A model generated the notes under the pieces. The model was not told the origin of the DNA. It made no database searches and worked only from the letters and a program-made list of their open reading frames with translations. A DNA stretch of 64,000 nucleotides, from contig NZ_CP114200.1 in assembly GCF_029392895.1 (NCBI RefSeq), positions 8,190,501-8,254,500 of the forward strand, read 5' to 3'. How positions within the stretch are numbered: the first letter of the stretch is position 1; each line of letters begins with the position of its first letter. This document shows positions 1 through 8,655 of this stretch, in pieces. The translations under genes and the position numbers were made by a program. This DNA is from Streptomyces sp. 71268 (GTDB lineage: Bacteria > Actinomycetota > Actinomycetes > Streptomycetales > Streptomycetaceae).

Positions 1-305
1 ACGTGCGTGTGGAACTCCCAGCGCACCTCGAAGACACCCCGCAGCCGCTCGGTGGCCTCCCGCATCTCCGCGATCAGCTCCTCCGCGACCTCGCCCGTGG
101 TGTCCGCCACCGGCGCCCCGAAGGCGGCGCTCGCCGGCAGCACGGGCTGCACGTACACGACGGCGAGCAGCGCGTTCTGCCGCCTGGCCAGCCCTGCCGC
201 GTACGCCACCGCGCGCCACGAGGACTGCGAGCCGTCGAGGCCGGTCACGATGACCTTCGGGCCGTCCGTACCGCGTTCGAATTGTCCGGGAGTCTTGTCC
301 ACCAC
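1..305 (-). CDS. Universal stress protein (UspA family), N-terminal part only
   Basis: The minus-strand frame begins at a GTG (303-305) and runs off the left edge, leaving about 101 residues. After a short polar leader it reads KVIVTGLDGSQSSWRAVAYA, the classic first beta-strand and helix of the Usp fold, and continues through ALLAVVYVQPV and an amphipathic helix (EELIAEMREATERLRG). Usp proteins are cytoplasmic and often bind ATP; the C-terminal nucleotide-loop motif GxxG(9x)GS would lie outside the window, so ATP binding cannot be judged. Two adjacent GTG codons (300-305) could be the start and no strong ribosome site decides between them. The family call is firm, the start is not. Confidence 0.85.
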   Translation of the reverse strand, partial: MVDKTPGQFERGTDGPKVIVTGLDGSQSSWRAVAYAAGLARRQNALLAVVYVQPVLPASAAFGAPVADTTGEVAEELIAEMREATERLRGVFEVRWEFHTH

Positions 306-671
306 GGGTGTGAGGTTAACGGTCGGTACGTCGCCCCCGGTGGCCGGCCGGCGCGTGCGGCTCAGCCACGGGCCCGACCAGGCCCGCGACCGCGCCCCGC
401 ACCGCGCCGACCACCCGACAGGGCCGGCTGTCGCCGCCCGACGGCCTCGCACGCGCGTGCCCGCCGGGGCGCCCGGGCGCGCGAGGGTGGACAGGCGGCG
501 CGCGAGCGCGGCGGGGGCTGCCCCCGGGCGCCCGGGGGCAGGAACAAGTGAGACAGATCGGCAGGTGCCGCTCTCGTTCTCGATTTTGAGTTGCCTCGGC
601 GCGCCGATCCTTGTCAGCGTTGCCTTACGGGCGTGCCGCTGCCATCGCGGCACCCGACGAGAGGTGGCCGC
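306..671. other. Divergent intergenic region with a perfect 20-bp palindrome
   Basis: This 366-base gap separates the divergent stress-protein and DedA genes. I see no convincing coding frame. Positions 520-539 form a perfect 20-bp GC-only palindrome: a 9-base arm (G, five C, three G), a central CG, then the mirrored arm. It lies about 130 bases upstream of the DedA start. It may act as a cruciform or terminator, or may simply be extreme composition. Confidence 0.5.
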
Positions 672-1412
672 ATGGACACCGCACCACTGGCCCACTCCCT
701 GACACCCCTGGTGGGCCTCGTCGGCCCCGACGTCCCGTACGCCACCACGGTGGCCGCCTGGCCGGCCCTGGCCGGTGGCCTGGAGCAGGAGCTGACGCAC
801 GGCGCGGCCTGGGCCTACGCGCTGCTGGTCATCACCACCCTGCCGCCGCTGGTACCCAACTCGGCCCTGCTGGTCACCAGCGGGGTGCTCGCCGCGCGCG
901 GCAGCCTCGACATCGCGCTGGTGCTCTGCGTCGTCGCCGGCAGCGCCCTGCTGGGCGACGGGCTGCTGCACTGGTTCGGCGGCCGGTTCAGGGACCGGGT
1001 CAGCCACTGGGCCGCCCGCACACCCCGGCGCAAGGCGCTCCTCGGATGGTCGGCCAGCCAGATACAGCGGCACGGGGTGCCGTTCGTCATCGCCGTGCGC
1101 TTCCTGCCAAGCGGCCGGCTGGTGGGTGCGCTCGGCGCCGGCGCCATCGGCTACCCGCTGTACCGCTACCTGATCGGCGCCGGAATCGCCGAGTCCATCT
1201 GGGCGCTCTACTCGGTCGGCCTGGGCTACCTGGGCAGCGCGGCGGCCCGCGGTGAACTCCAGGCCATCGCCATCGGCTGCGGGATCTCCCTCCTGGTGGC
1301 CCTCAGCAGCGCCCTCATCCAACTCCGGGCCCGACACAGCGCCGGCCCCGGCGGCTCGTCCGGGCCCGACGGCGACCCCGGTGAACAGGGCTCACCTCCG
1401 CGCCGACCGTGA
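672..1412 (+). CDS. DedA/VTT-domain integral membrane protein
   Basis: The 246-residue protein has the VTT (SNARE-associated/DedA) pattern: a hydrophobic segment with PPLVPNSALLVTSG (about 58-71), then LVLCVVAGSALLGDGLLHWFG, the arginine-containing loop VRFLPSGRLVGALGAG (about 142-157), and C-terminal membrane helices near 163-185 and 195-217. The tail is a Gly/Pro/Asp-rich cytosolic stretch. DedA proteins are linked to lipid flipping and envelope homeostasis; the substrate of this one is unknown. An in-frame extension back to 591 exists, but ATG at 672 is preceded by GAGAGGTGG at good spacing, so I chose it. The gene stands alone between a divergent neighbour and a separate downstream unit. 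Confidence 0.85.
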   Translation: MDTAPLAHSLTPLVGLVGPDVPYATTVAAWPALAGGLEQELTHGAAWAYALLVITTLPPLVPNSALLVTSGVLAARGSLDIALVLCVVAGSALLGDGLLHWFGGRFRDRVSHWAARTPRRKALLGWSASQIQRHGVPFVIAVRFLPSGRLVGALGAGAIGYPLYRYLIGAGIAESIWALYSVGLGYLGSAAARGELQAIAIGCGISLLVALSSALIQLRARHSAGPGGSSGPDGDPGEQGSPPRRP

Positions 1413-1515
1413 CCGCCATCGCTCGCCGCTAACTCCCGCACTATGCGATCCTCTTGGGGAACGGCCTGCTGAACGGCCCCGCTAGAGCACGGTGTGGCGA
1501 GAACGGGAGAAACGA

Positions 1516-1626
1516 ATGCGCGGCACGTCCGTCGAAGACGGCGTAGACATACAGCACGCGGCCGAGGTCACCGGCCGACCCCACCCCAGGGTGCGGGCCG
1601 CCGCGACCACGGTGTCGCCCCGATGA
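1516..1626 (+). CDS. Possible 36-residue leader ORF coupled to the phosphoesterase
   Basis: An ATG at 1516 follows a strong purine-rich ribosome site (GGGAGAAACG, about 1505-1514) and opens a 36-codon frame ending TGA at 1624-1626. That stop overlaps the ATG of the phosphoesterase at 1623 (ATGA). The peptide is Arg/Val/Ala-rich and matches no family I know. The phosphoesterase has no good ribosome site of its own, so translation may reach it from this short frame. It could equally be a chance frame, or the real translation start region of a longer mRNA. Confidence 0.35.
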   Translation: MRGTSVEDGVDIQHAAEVTGRPHPRVRAAATTVSPR

Positions 1627-2474
1627 GCGGCGGCGCGCACCGAGGCGACCTCCTCGCCATCAGCGACCTGCACGTCAGCTACGAGGACAACCGCGCCATC
1701 AGCGAGAAGCTGCGCCCCGGCTCGGACGGGGACTGGCTCATCGTCGCGGGCGACGTCGGCGAGGTGTTCGGCGACATCGAGCGCACCCTGCGGCAGCTCA
1801 GCGAGCGGTTCGCCAAGGTCATCTGGGTGCCGGGCAACCACGAGCTGTGGACCCACCCCAAGGATCCGGTGGAGCTGCGCGGCGTCGCCCGCTACGACGC
1901 GCTGGTCGAGATGTGCCGCTCGGTGGGCGTCGCTACCCCCGAGGACCCGTTCCTGGTCTGGGAGGGCGCCGGGGGCCCGCTGACCATCGCCCCGGTCTTC
2001 ACGCTGTACGACTACACCTTCCGGGCCAACCCCCGGCACACCCAGGAAGAGGCGCTGGCCGCCGCCTACGAGAGCGGCGTGGTCTGCACCGACGAACACT
2101 TCCTGCACCCGGACCCGTACCCGACCAAGGAGGACTGGTCCCGGGCCCGGGTGGCCGAGACGGAGCGTCGGTTGGCCGAGATCGACCCGGCCGCTCCGCC
2201 GGTGCTCATCAACCACTGGCCGCTCACCCGGCTGCCCACCGAGGTCCTGTACTACCCGGACTTCGCCCTGTGGTGCGGCACCAAGCTCACCGCCGACTGG
2301 CACCGGCGCTTCAACGCCGCCGCCGTCATCTACGGGCACCTGCACATCCCGCGCGTGACCACCGAGGACGGCGTGCGGTTCGAGGAGGTCTCGCTCGGCT
2401 ACCCGCGCGAGTGGCGCCGGCGCGGCCTGCCCGACAACCTGCTGCGCCCGGTGCTGCCCCGGGTCGCGCACTGA
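1623..2474 (+). CDS. Calcineurin-like metallophosphoesterase
   Basis: The 283-residue cytoplasmic protein shows the metal-ligand motifs of calcineurin-type phosphoesterases in order: ISDLH (13-17), AGDVGE (from about 42), GNHE (71-74), a mid-protein HWPL motif and GHLHIPR near the C-terminus. These bind a dinuclear metal centre that hydrolyses phosphomonoesters or diesters. In many Streptomyces a gene of this type sits beside an Sfp-type phosphopantetheinyl transferase; none is present here, so the physiological substrate is open. The start at 1623 is chosen because the family motif begins soon after it and because of the ATGA overlap with the upstream short frame; an in-frame extension to 1494 looks non-coding. 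Confidence 0.85.
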   Translation: MSGGAHRGDLLAISDLHVSYEDNRAISEKLRPGSDGDWLIVAGDVGEVFGDIERTLRQLSERFAKVIWVPGNHELWTHPKDPVELRGVARYDALVEMCRSVGVATPEDPFLVWEGAGGPLTIAPVFTLYDYTFRANPRHTQEEALAAAYESGVVCTDEHFLHPDPYPTKEDWSRARVAETERRLAEIDPAAPPVLINHWPLTRLPTEVLYYPDFALWCGTKLTADWHRRFNAAAVIYGHLHIPRVTTEDGVRFEEVSLGYPREWRRRGLPDNLLRPVLPRVAH

Positions 2475-2525
2475 CGGGACGCTGACGCACCAGAAGCCGA
2501 GCGCGGACGCGCGGCACACACGACA

Positions 2526-2555
2526 CTGGCCGCCGGGCGGGAGCCCGGCGGCCAG
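2526..2555. terminator. Bidirectional hairpin terminator
   Basis: A perfect 13-bp stem (2526-2538 with 2543-2555) closes a GGGA loop. It lies between the ends of the convergent phosphoesterase and egtD genes, so it can terminate both transcripts. There is no clear U-tract, which is usual in streptomycetes. Confidence 0.75.
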
Positions 2556-2581
2556 CGCGCTCACGGGAGACCGTCAGCCGG

Positions 2582-3550
2582 TCACGGCGCCACCGGCGTG
2601 GCGAGCGACAGCGCGAACCGCTCGGCGCCGTCCGTCCACCAGTTCCGCAGGTCGAGCCCCGCCGCGGACAACTCCGCGGCGACCCCAGCGCGACGGAACT
2701 TCGCGGAGACCTCCGTGCGCAACTCCTCGCCGGCCGCGAAGGACACAGCCAGGTCGAGCGCGGGGATCTTCACGGTCAGCGCCGAGGTGGCCCGCAGCCG
2801 CATCTCGATCCACTCCCGCTCCCGGTCCCAGTGCGCGACGTGCGCGAAGTCGGCGGGGTCGAAGTCGGCCCCCAGCTCGCGGTTGAGTACCGACAGCACG
2901 TTCTTGTTGAACTCGGCGGTCACACCCGCCGCGTCGTCGTACGCCGCCAGCAGCGTCTCCTCCTCCTTGACCAGGTCGGTTCCGAGCAGCAGGGCGTCAC
3001 CGGGCGCCAGCAGCGCGCGCATGGCCGAGAGGAACCGGGCCCGCTCGGCGGGCAACAGATTGCCGATCGTGCCCCCGAGGAAGACCAGCAGCCGTGGCCC
3101 CGGCGTCTTCGGCAGGGCCAGGACCTGCTGGAAGTCGGCGACCAGGGCGTGCACGGTCAGCCCCGGCCGCTCGGCCAGCAGGGCGTGCCCGGCCAGCTCC
3201 AGGGCGCTGCCGCTGACGTCCACGGGAACGTACGCCGCGAGGTCGGGCAGCGCGTCCAGGAGCAGCCGGGTCTTCTCGGACGAGCCGGACCCCAGCTCCA
3301 CCAGCGTGCGGGCGCCGGTGGCGGCGGCGATCGCGGGGGCCCGAGCGGCCAGGATCTCCCGCTCGGCGCGGGTGGGGTAGTACTCCGGCAGTTGGGTGAT
3401 CTCCTCGAACAACTCGCTGCCGCGCGCGTCGTAGAACCACTTCGGCGGCAGCCACTTGGACTCGGCGGTCAGCCCGGCGGAGACGTCGGCGCGCAGCGCC
3501 GCGGCCGTCGCGTCGTCGGGCAGCGTGCGGGTGAGGGCGAACGGGCTCAC
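2582..3550 (-). CDS. egtD: L-histidine N-alpha-methyltransferase EgtD
   Basis: EgtD transfers three methyl groups from S-adenosylmethionine to the alpha-amino group of histidine, giving hercynine, the first ergothioneine intermediate. The 322-residue protein has the family start (ESKWLPPKWFYDARGSELFE, 30-49), LPEYYPTRAE, and the SAM-binding glycine loop ELGSGSSEKT (85-94), followed by LLVFLGGTIGNL and LLLGTDLVKEE. Length is normal for the family. The GTG start at 3548-3550 overlaps the egtC stop (GTGA), so egtD is translationally coupled as the last gene of the operon. It ends just before a strong bidirectional hairpin. Confidence 0.96.
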   Translation of the reverse strand: MSPFALTRTLPDDATAAALRADVSAGLTAESKWLPPKWFYDARGSELFEEITQLPEYYPTRAEREILAARAPAIAAATGARTLVELGSGSSEKTRLLLDALPDLAAYVPVDVSGSALELAGHALLAERPGLTVHALVADFQQVLALPKTPGPRLLVFLGGTIGNLLPAERARFLSAMRALLAPGDALLLGTDLVKEEETLLAAYDDAAGVTAEFNKNVLSVLNRELGADFDPADFAHVAHWDREREWIEMRLRATSALTVKIPALDLAVSFAAGEELRTEVSAKFRRAGVAAELSAAGLDLRNWWTDGAERFALSLATPVAP

Positions 3551-4614
3551 GGTGACGACTCCTTGTGCTGCGGCGACAGGTGCTGGGGCGGGGCGGCGTG
3601 CGGCGCGGCGCGACCATGGCCGGGCGCGACCGGCTGCGGCCGGTCGGCCCCGCGGGCCGCGGGCCGCGCCGGCGGCGGGGGAGCGGACGGCGACCGGTGG
3701 GGCGCGCCGGGCCCCGGCCCGGGCGCGGCCCCCGACGCGGCGGCGCGCGCACCACCGTCCGCCCCCGGGTGCCCCTCGGAGGCCGCCCGGTGCTCGATCG
3801 GGGTGAGCCGGACGCCGGACCGGGTGGCCGTCACCAGCGTGCGGTCGGGCACCTCGACCCAGCGCGGATCGTCGTCGTACGGCTCCGACGCCACGACCAC
3901 CGCACCGCCCGACGCCAGCTCACCAAGGTCCGGCGCCCGCTGGCCGAAACGCGCCCCGGCCCGGCTGGCCGGGCCGGAGCCGGCCGGCGCCGGCTCGGTG
4001 CGGTACCACAGCGAATCGCCCCAGGTGGTGGCGGCGATGGTGGCCCCGTCGGTCAACAGCAGGTTCAGCCGCGAACCGGGTGCCGCCGCGTCCAGCGCCA
4101 CGACCGTCTCGGCCAGCGACTGGCCCAGCGGCGTGCCCGCGCGCAACCGGCGCAGCGCAAGCGCCCACACGAACGCCGCGTCGTTGCGCGCCTCCATGCC
4201 GAGCAGCGCCTCCGGCTCCACCGTGCCCACCAGGCCGGCCACCGACCCGGGCCAGCCCCGTACGGATCCGTTGTGGCTGAACAACCAGGGCCCGCCGCCG
4301 AACGGCGCGGCGGCGGCCTCCCCGTCCGCCCCCGGTTCGGTCGCGTCCCGCACGGCGCCCAGCAGCGCCGTGGTGCGCACCACCCGCGCCAGGTCCGCGA
4401 ACGACGGATCCGCCCAGATGGGCCCCGACCTGCGGTAGCGGGCGGGCACCGGGTCCCCGGCCGCGTACCAGCCGACGCCGAAACCGTCCGCGTTGACCGT
4501 CCCGTGCCGCTGCCGGCGCGGCTCCCACGACTGCCGCGTCAGGGAGTGCGCCGGCCGGGTGAGGAGCGCCCCGATCGACACCTCGTCCCCGAGGTAGGCC
4601 AGATGACGGCACAT
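3547..4614 (-). CDS. egtC: Ergothioneine biosynthesis amidohydrolase EgtC
   Basis: EgtC is an Ntn-type glutamine amidotransferase-fold hydrolase that removes the glutamyl group from gamma-glutamyl-cysteinyl-hercynine sulfoxide. The start MCRHLAYLG places the catalytic Cys at residue 2, exposed after Met removal, and later motifs (NADGFGVGWY, WLFSHNGSVRG, LNLLLTDG) are typical of class II amidotransferases. An upstream in-frame extension to 4782 would bury the Cys and is rejected. Of 355 residues, roughly the last 80 form a Pro/Ala/Arg/His-rich tail beyond the usual domain end (after RSGVRLTPIEHR), probably disordered. It overlaps egtD by a GTGA junction; about 40 bases separate it from egtB. 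Confidence 0.94.
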   Translation of the reverse strand: MCRHLAYLGDEVSIGALLTRPAHSLTRQSWEPRRQRHGTVNADGFGVGWYAAGDPVPARYRRSGPIWADPSFADLARVVRTTALLGAVRDATEPGADGEAAAAPFGGGPWLFSHNGSVRGWPGSVAGLVGTVEPEALLGMEARNDAAFVWALALRRLRAGTPLGQSLAETVVALDAAAPGSRLNLLLTDGATIAATTWGDSLWYRTEPAPAGSGPASRAGARFGQRAPDLGELASGGAVVVASEPYDDDPRWVEVPDRTLVTATRSGVRLTPIEHRAASEGHPGADGGARAAASGAAPGPGPGAPHRSPSAPPPPARPAARGADRPQPVAPGHGRAAPHAAPPQHLSPQHKESSP

Positions 4615-4654
4615 CAGCGCCCCACCTCCTTCGCCCGACTCTTCCGGGCCCCCG

Positions 4655-6025
4655 TCACCGCTGCTCCGGTCGCGCGTCGCGGGCGGTGCGGAAGCCGGCG
4701 AAGATCTGCCGCCGCACGGGCAGGTCCCAGTTGCGGAACGTGCCCCGGCAGGCCACCGGGTCGACAGCGAACGACCCGCCACGCAGCACCTTGTGCGCGT
4801 CCCCGAAGAACACCTGCGAGTACTCCCGGTACGGGAAGGCCACGAAGCCGGGGTAGGGCAGGAAGTCGCTCGCCGTCCACTCCCACACGTCCCCGATGAG
4901 CTGTCGTACGCCCAACGCGGACGCGCCCGGCGGATAGCCGCCGACCGGCGCCGGCGACAGGTGCCGCTGGCCGAGGTTGGCGTGCTCGGGCGTGGGGTCC
5001 GCGTCCCCCCACGGGTAGCGGCGGGAGCGGCCGGTGGCCGGGTCGAAGCGGGCCGCCATCTCCCACTCGGCCTCGGTGGGCAGCCGCCGCCCCGCCCAGC
5101 GGGCGTAGGCGTCCGCCTCGTACCAACTCACGTGGACCACCGGCTCGTCCATCGGCACCGGCTCGACGACGCCGAACCGGCGACGCAGCCAGGTGGCGCC
5201 GTCACGGCGCCAGAACAGCGGCGCGCTGAGCCCGTGCTCGCGCACCAGCTCCCAGCCCCGCGGATGCCACCAGCGGGCCTCGTCGTAACCGCCGTCCTCG
5301 ATGAACCGCAGATAGGCCCCGTTGCTCACCGGAACCGTGTCGATACGGAAGGCGGCCAGCTCCCTGCGGTGCGCCGGACGCTCGTTGTCCAGCGCCCAGG
5401 GCTCGGTCGAGGTGCCCATGGTGAACTCACCGCCGGGCACCAGCACGTCGGCGGGTAGGGCGGCGGCGTCGGCCGGCGCGCGCGGCGGTTCGGGGGCCGT
5501 GAGCGCGGCGGAACCGCGCCGCAGCTGGTGGGTGATGAGCATCGTCTCGTCGTGCTGCTGCTCGTGCTGGGCGATCATGCCGAACGCGAAGGCGGCGTCG
5601 ACCAGCGGCCCGCCGCGCAGCGGCGCCCGCTCCAGCACGTCCAGGACCCGGCCGCGCACGTCGGCGGCGTAGCCGCGCGCCTCGGTCGGCGACAGCAGCG
5701 GCAACGTGGGGCGCTCGGAGCGTGGGTGCTCGAACGCGTCATAGACCGAGTCGATCTCCGGCCGCAACGCCTCCCGCCCGGCCACGGTGCGCAGCAGCCA
5801 CTGTTCCTCCTGGTTGCCGATGTGGGCCAGGTCCCACACCAGCGGCGACATCAGCGGCGAGTGCTGGGCGGTCAGCTCCTCGTCCGCCACGCAACTGGTC
5901 AGCAGCGCGGTGCGCTCGCGCGCGGTGGTCAGCGCGCCCAGGGCACGCGCTCTGAGCAGCTCCGGGTCGTGCGTGGGCTCGGCGGACGCGGCGAACGTCC
6001 CGGACCCCGGTTGGATGCGGGTCAT
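4655..6025 (-). CDS. egtB: Ergothioneine sulfoxide synthase EgtB
   Basis: EgtB is a non-haem iron enzyme joining gamma-glutamylcysteine (or cysteine) to hercynine with O2 to form the sulfoxide. The 456-residue protein has an N-terminal DinB_2 domain carrying the iron ligands: His68 in DLAHIGNQEEQ and the HxxxHxE triad His154/His158/Glu160 in QHEQQHDETML. A C-terminal FGE-sulfatase (formylglycine-generating-enzyme-like) domain follows, with VPGGEFTMGT, RLPTEAEWE, WEWTASDF and VLRGGSFAVDP. The ATG at 6023-6025 overlaps the egtA stop (ATGA), indicating coupling. All core catalytic residues are visible. Confidence 0.96.
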   Translation of the reverse strand: MTRIQPGSGTFAASAEPTHDPELLRARALGALTTARERTALLTSCVADEELTAQHSPLMSPLVWDLAHIGNQEEQWLLRTVAGREALRPEIDSVYDAFEHPRSERPTLPLLSPTEARGYAADVRGRVLDVLERAPLRGGPLVDAAFAFGMIAQHEQQHDETMLITHQLRRGSAALTAPEPPRAPADAAALPADVLVPGGEFTMGTSTEPWALDNERPAHRRELAAFRIDTVPVSNGAYLRFIEDGGYDEARWWHPRGWELVREHGLSAPLFWRRDGATWLRRRFGVVEPVPMDEPVVHVSWYEADAYARWAGRRLPTEAEWEMAARFDPATGRSRRYPWGDADPTPEHANLGQRHLSPAPVGGYPPGASALGVRQLIGDVWEWTASDFLPYPGFVAFPYREYSQVFFGDAHKVLRGGSFAVDPVACRGTFRNWDLPVRRQIFAGFRTARDARPEQR

Positions 6026-7308
6026 GAGCGGCCTTCCTTCCCGGAGAGGGAGTCGAGCAGATCGTCGGCGGGACATCGACCCCGGGCGACGTAGCGGGCG
6101 TGGAACTCGGCGACGGCGGCACACACCTCGGGTGTCGCGCCGATCCGGGGCAGCGCCTCCTCGGCCGCGGCGAAGCAGGCCACGGCGGCGGCGTGCAGCT
6201 CCGGGTCGGTCAACCCCCGCTGGGCGGCCCGCTCCCACAGCGGGTTGCGGGGCGCGGGGGTCGCACCGGCCGTGTCACCGAGCGGCTTGACCGCGCGGTA
6301 GGCGGCCTCGGCCGCGGCCGGATCGTCGAACAGGGCCGCCGTGACGGCCAACGGCACCATCCAGCCGTCCGTGCCGGGCTGCGCGTCGATCATGCGCAGC
6401 TCCAGGTGACCGCGCGGGCGGACCGGCGGGAAGAGCGTCGAGATGTGGTAGCTGACGTCCTCCAGGCTCGGCGGCCGCGGCCGGCCGTCCCGGACCCAGT
6501 CGCGCAGCCGCAACTCCTCCACCGGCACCTCCCACGGGCCCGTGCCGCCGTCCGTGTCCCGGATGCACATCACCGGGGCCCGGAGCACGTAGTCCGTCCA
6601 GGCGGCGCGCGGCTCCGCGTCCGTGGCGGGCGCCTGGGTACGTCCCGGGTCCATCGCCGCCCACGCGGCCTGGCGGGTGGAGCGCCAGCCGGTGGGCCGG
6701 CCCTGGTCGAGGGGGGAGTTGGCGAACGCGGCCACCAGCACAGCGCCGAGCAGGTGCGCGAGCCGCCACCGCCGCCCGTACCCGAGCGGCCCCGGTTCCT
6801 CGTGGCCCGCGTCCAGGCAGACCTGAACGGAGGCCGAACGGCACATCATGGTGCGGCCCGCCGGGCCCCAACGATCGAGATAGCTCTCCATCGCGTGATA
6901 GCGGGGCAGGTCCAGCAGGCGGCGGGGCGGACGCCACGGATCGTGGCCGTGGCCCGCTATGCCGAGTCCCATCGGGGCGAGGAAGGCTCTGACCGCGCTC
7001 AGGTCCTCCGCCATCTCCTGGACGCAGGAGGTGAGCGAGGCGGCCGGGCGGGAGCTGAGTTCGAGTTGGCCGCCGGGTTCGAAGGTGAGGGCGGACTCCA
7101 GCGGCAGTGTCCGCAGCCCCTCGGTCACGGCCGTCAGCCGGGTCGGGTGCAGCGGTTGTGCGGGGTCGTGCAGGTCGTGCAGCACCCATTCGAGTTCGAC
7201 ACCCAGGCGAGTGGGTGGTCCGGTCTTGAAACATATGCCGTGGACGAGTGCTTCGACCTCGTCCTCGGTGACCGTCTGCGCTCTCGACGGTCGTAGTTGT
7301 TCGGGCAT
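6022..7308 (-). CDS. egtA: Glutamate-cysteine ligase EgtA
   Basis: EgtA makes gamma-glutamylcysteine from glutamate, cysteine and ATP, the thiol donor for EgtB. The 428-residue protein has GCS2/GshA-like motifs: GVELEWVLHD, FEPGGQLELSS, MMCRSASVQVCLD, and LELRMIDAQPG near the C-terminal third. Two starts are possible: ATG at 7362 and ATG at 7308. I chose 7308 because GGGAGG sits seven bases upstream, whereas 7362 has a poorer site; the longer form adds 18 polar residues. It is the first gene of egtABCD (A-B-C-D order, no egtE nearby). Loss of the final C-S lyase gene is common in streptomycete clusters, where another PLP enzyme can supply the step. Confidence 0.93.
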   Translation of the reverse strand: MPEQLRPSRAQTVTEDEVEALVHGICFKTGPPTRLGVELEWVLHDLHDPAQPLHPTRLTAVTEGLRTLPLESALTFEPGGQLELSSRPAASLTSCVQEMAEDLSAVRAFLAPMGLGIAGHGHDPWRPPRRLLDLPRYHAMESYLDRWGPAGRTMMCRSASVQVCLDAGHEEPGPLGYGRRWRLAHLLGAVLVAAFANSPLDQGRPTGWRSTRQAAWAAMDPGRTQAPATDAEPRAAWTDYVLRAPVMCIRDTDGGTGPWEVPVEELRLRDWVRDGRPRPPSLEDVSYHISTLFPPVRPRGHLELRMIDAQPGTDGWMVPLAVTAALFDDPAAAEAAYRAVKPLGDTAGATPAPRNPLWERAAQRGLTDPELHAAAVACFAAAEEALPRIGATPEVCAAVAEFHARYVARGRCPADDLLDSLSGKEGRS

Positions 7309-7584
7309 GCCAGGGCCTCCCGTCCGCCGGACCCGAGGGTCCGGCTCGGTGTGAGGGCTCATCGCCCCCACACCACCTAAAGCCACGCGACGCACGCGCT
7401 CAAGGGGGCGTCTGACACTTCCCAACCCGCGATGCGAGCACCACAGCTCATCGTACGGTCGTGGCCGCGAAACCTCTCGCGACGTCCGCGATCTTCCACC
7501 CGCCCGCGCTTCTCCGCGTCCGCCCACCGAGGCCCGGGGCGGGCCCCGCGCCCGGTTCTTCCGGGTCTCGCGCGGCACGCGGAC

Positions 7585-7637
7585 GGGCCCCGGCCCCCGT
7601 ACGCCGACGGAGTGCGGCGGTACGGGGGCCGGGGCCC
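7585..7637. terminator. Long hairpin separating egt operon from DUF4239 gene
   Basis: A near-perfect inverted repeat of 22-23 bp (7585-7606 with 7615-7637, one bulged base) closes an 8-base loop. It is downstream of the DUF4239 gene and upstream of egtA on the minus strand, so it most likely ends the DUF4239 transcript. The rest of 7309-7787 holds the egtA promoter region and no convincing gene. Confidence 0.75.
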
Positions 7638-7787
7638 AGACGGGTGGCACACCCGACCCGGGTGGCCCGGGCCGGGCTCAGGGTGACGGACAGTCTGGGC
7701 CCGGGCGGACGCCGGGGTGGGACGGCGATCCCTGGCGTGGGAGCGAGGGTGTGCCGGGACGCCGGCGGGCGGCGGGGAGCGCGGGCG

Positions 7788-8543
7788 TCAGAGGCGGAAG
7801 AGGTCGGTGAACGGCTCCGCCGCGTCCGTGGCCGACCGCCCGAACGGCGCGTCGAAGTCCCAGACCAGGAACAGCAGGAACGCGATCAGCGCACTGAACA
7901 GGCCGGCGAGCACCAGTTCCCGCGCCGAGCGCCGAATCTGCAACGTGAACACCATGCCCACGGCGACCAGCGCCCCGCCGATCAGACCGAACCACACCAC
8001 ACCCGGGATCGTGGCCCCCGCGCTCTGACCGCGGGCGCCGCGCGCGTCGTCGGCCAGGGCGACCTGGTCGGCCAGCGGCTGGTACGTCTGGGCCATCCGC
8101 TCATCGCGCGGCGTGGCCTCCACCACGGCGTGTCGCAGCTCGCGCATCAGCGCGTCGCCCCGCTCGGTGAGTTCGCCCTCGTCGACCATGTGCGGGAACT
8201 CCTCGTCCACGACGTAGCGCACGTACGCGGTCACGCTCGCCCTGATCCGCTCCCGCTCCGCCGCCGGGTACACGTGCACCCGCTCGCTGACCTCGTGCAA
8301 CGCCGCTGCCTCCGCGCGCACCGTGTCCCCGGCGGCCCCCTTGGCCTCCCAGACCCCCGCGATCGCGAGGCCGAGGACGATCGCGTACACCACGCCGATC
8401 ATCATCGTCATGTACTCGATGACGTCCGGCGTCTCCGACGGGTCGTCGTCCTCGCCGATACGACGCTGGTTGAGGATGACGATGACGAGCACGACCGCAC
8501 AGGCGGCGGCCATCGCGAGGGCCAGGACCAGCCATTCGGACAT
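7788..8543 (-). CDS. DUF4239 (bestrophin-like) membrane protein
   Basis: The 251-residue protein starts with a membrane helix (LVLALAMAAACAVVLVIVIL), then an acidic linker, a second hydrophobic segment (MTMMIGVVYAIVLGLAIAGVWE), a long helical cytosolic middle region, and two C-terminal membrane helices (VVWFGLIGGALVAVGMVFTL; LVLAGLFSALIAFLLFLVW). This layout is that of DUF4239 proteins, which resemble bestrophin-type channels and have no proven bacterial function. The start at 8543 is the first Met before the first helix; the frame continues to 8678 but that part is Pro/His-rich and unlike coding sequence. About 110 bases separate it from the surface-protein gene upstream. Confidence 0.8.
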   Translation of the reverse strand: MSEWLVLALAMAAACAVVLVIVILNQRRIGEDDDPSETPDVIEYMTMMIGVVYAIVLGLAIAGVWEAKGAAGDTVRAEAAALHEVSERVHVYPAAERERIRASVTAYVRYVVDEEFPHMVDEGELTERGDALMRELRHAVVEATPRDERMAQTYQPLADQVALADDARGARGQSAGATIPGVVWFGLIGGALVAVGMVFTLQIRRSARELVLAGLFSALIAFLLFLVWDFDAPFGRSATDAAEPFTDLFRL

Positions 8544-8655
8544 GGGGTTTCTCCGTACGTCGACATGCGCGGTGGTGGGAGTGCGAAGGGCGGACCCGCG
8601 CGGGCGGTTGATGTGGTGTGGCGGCCGGTGGGGGCGGGGCGCGACCCCGCCGCCG

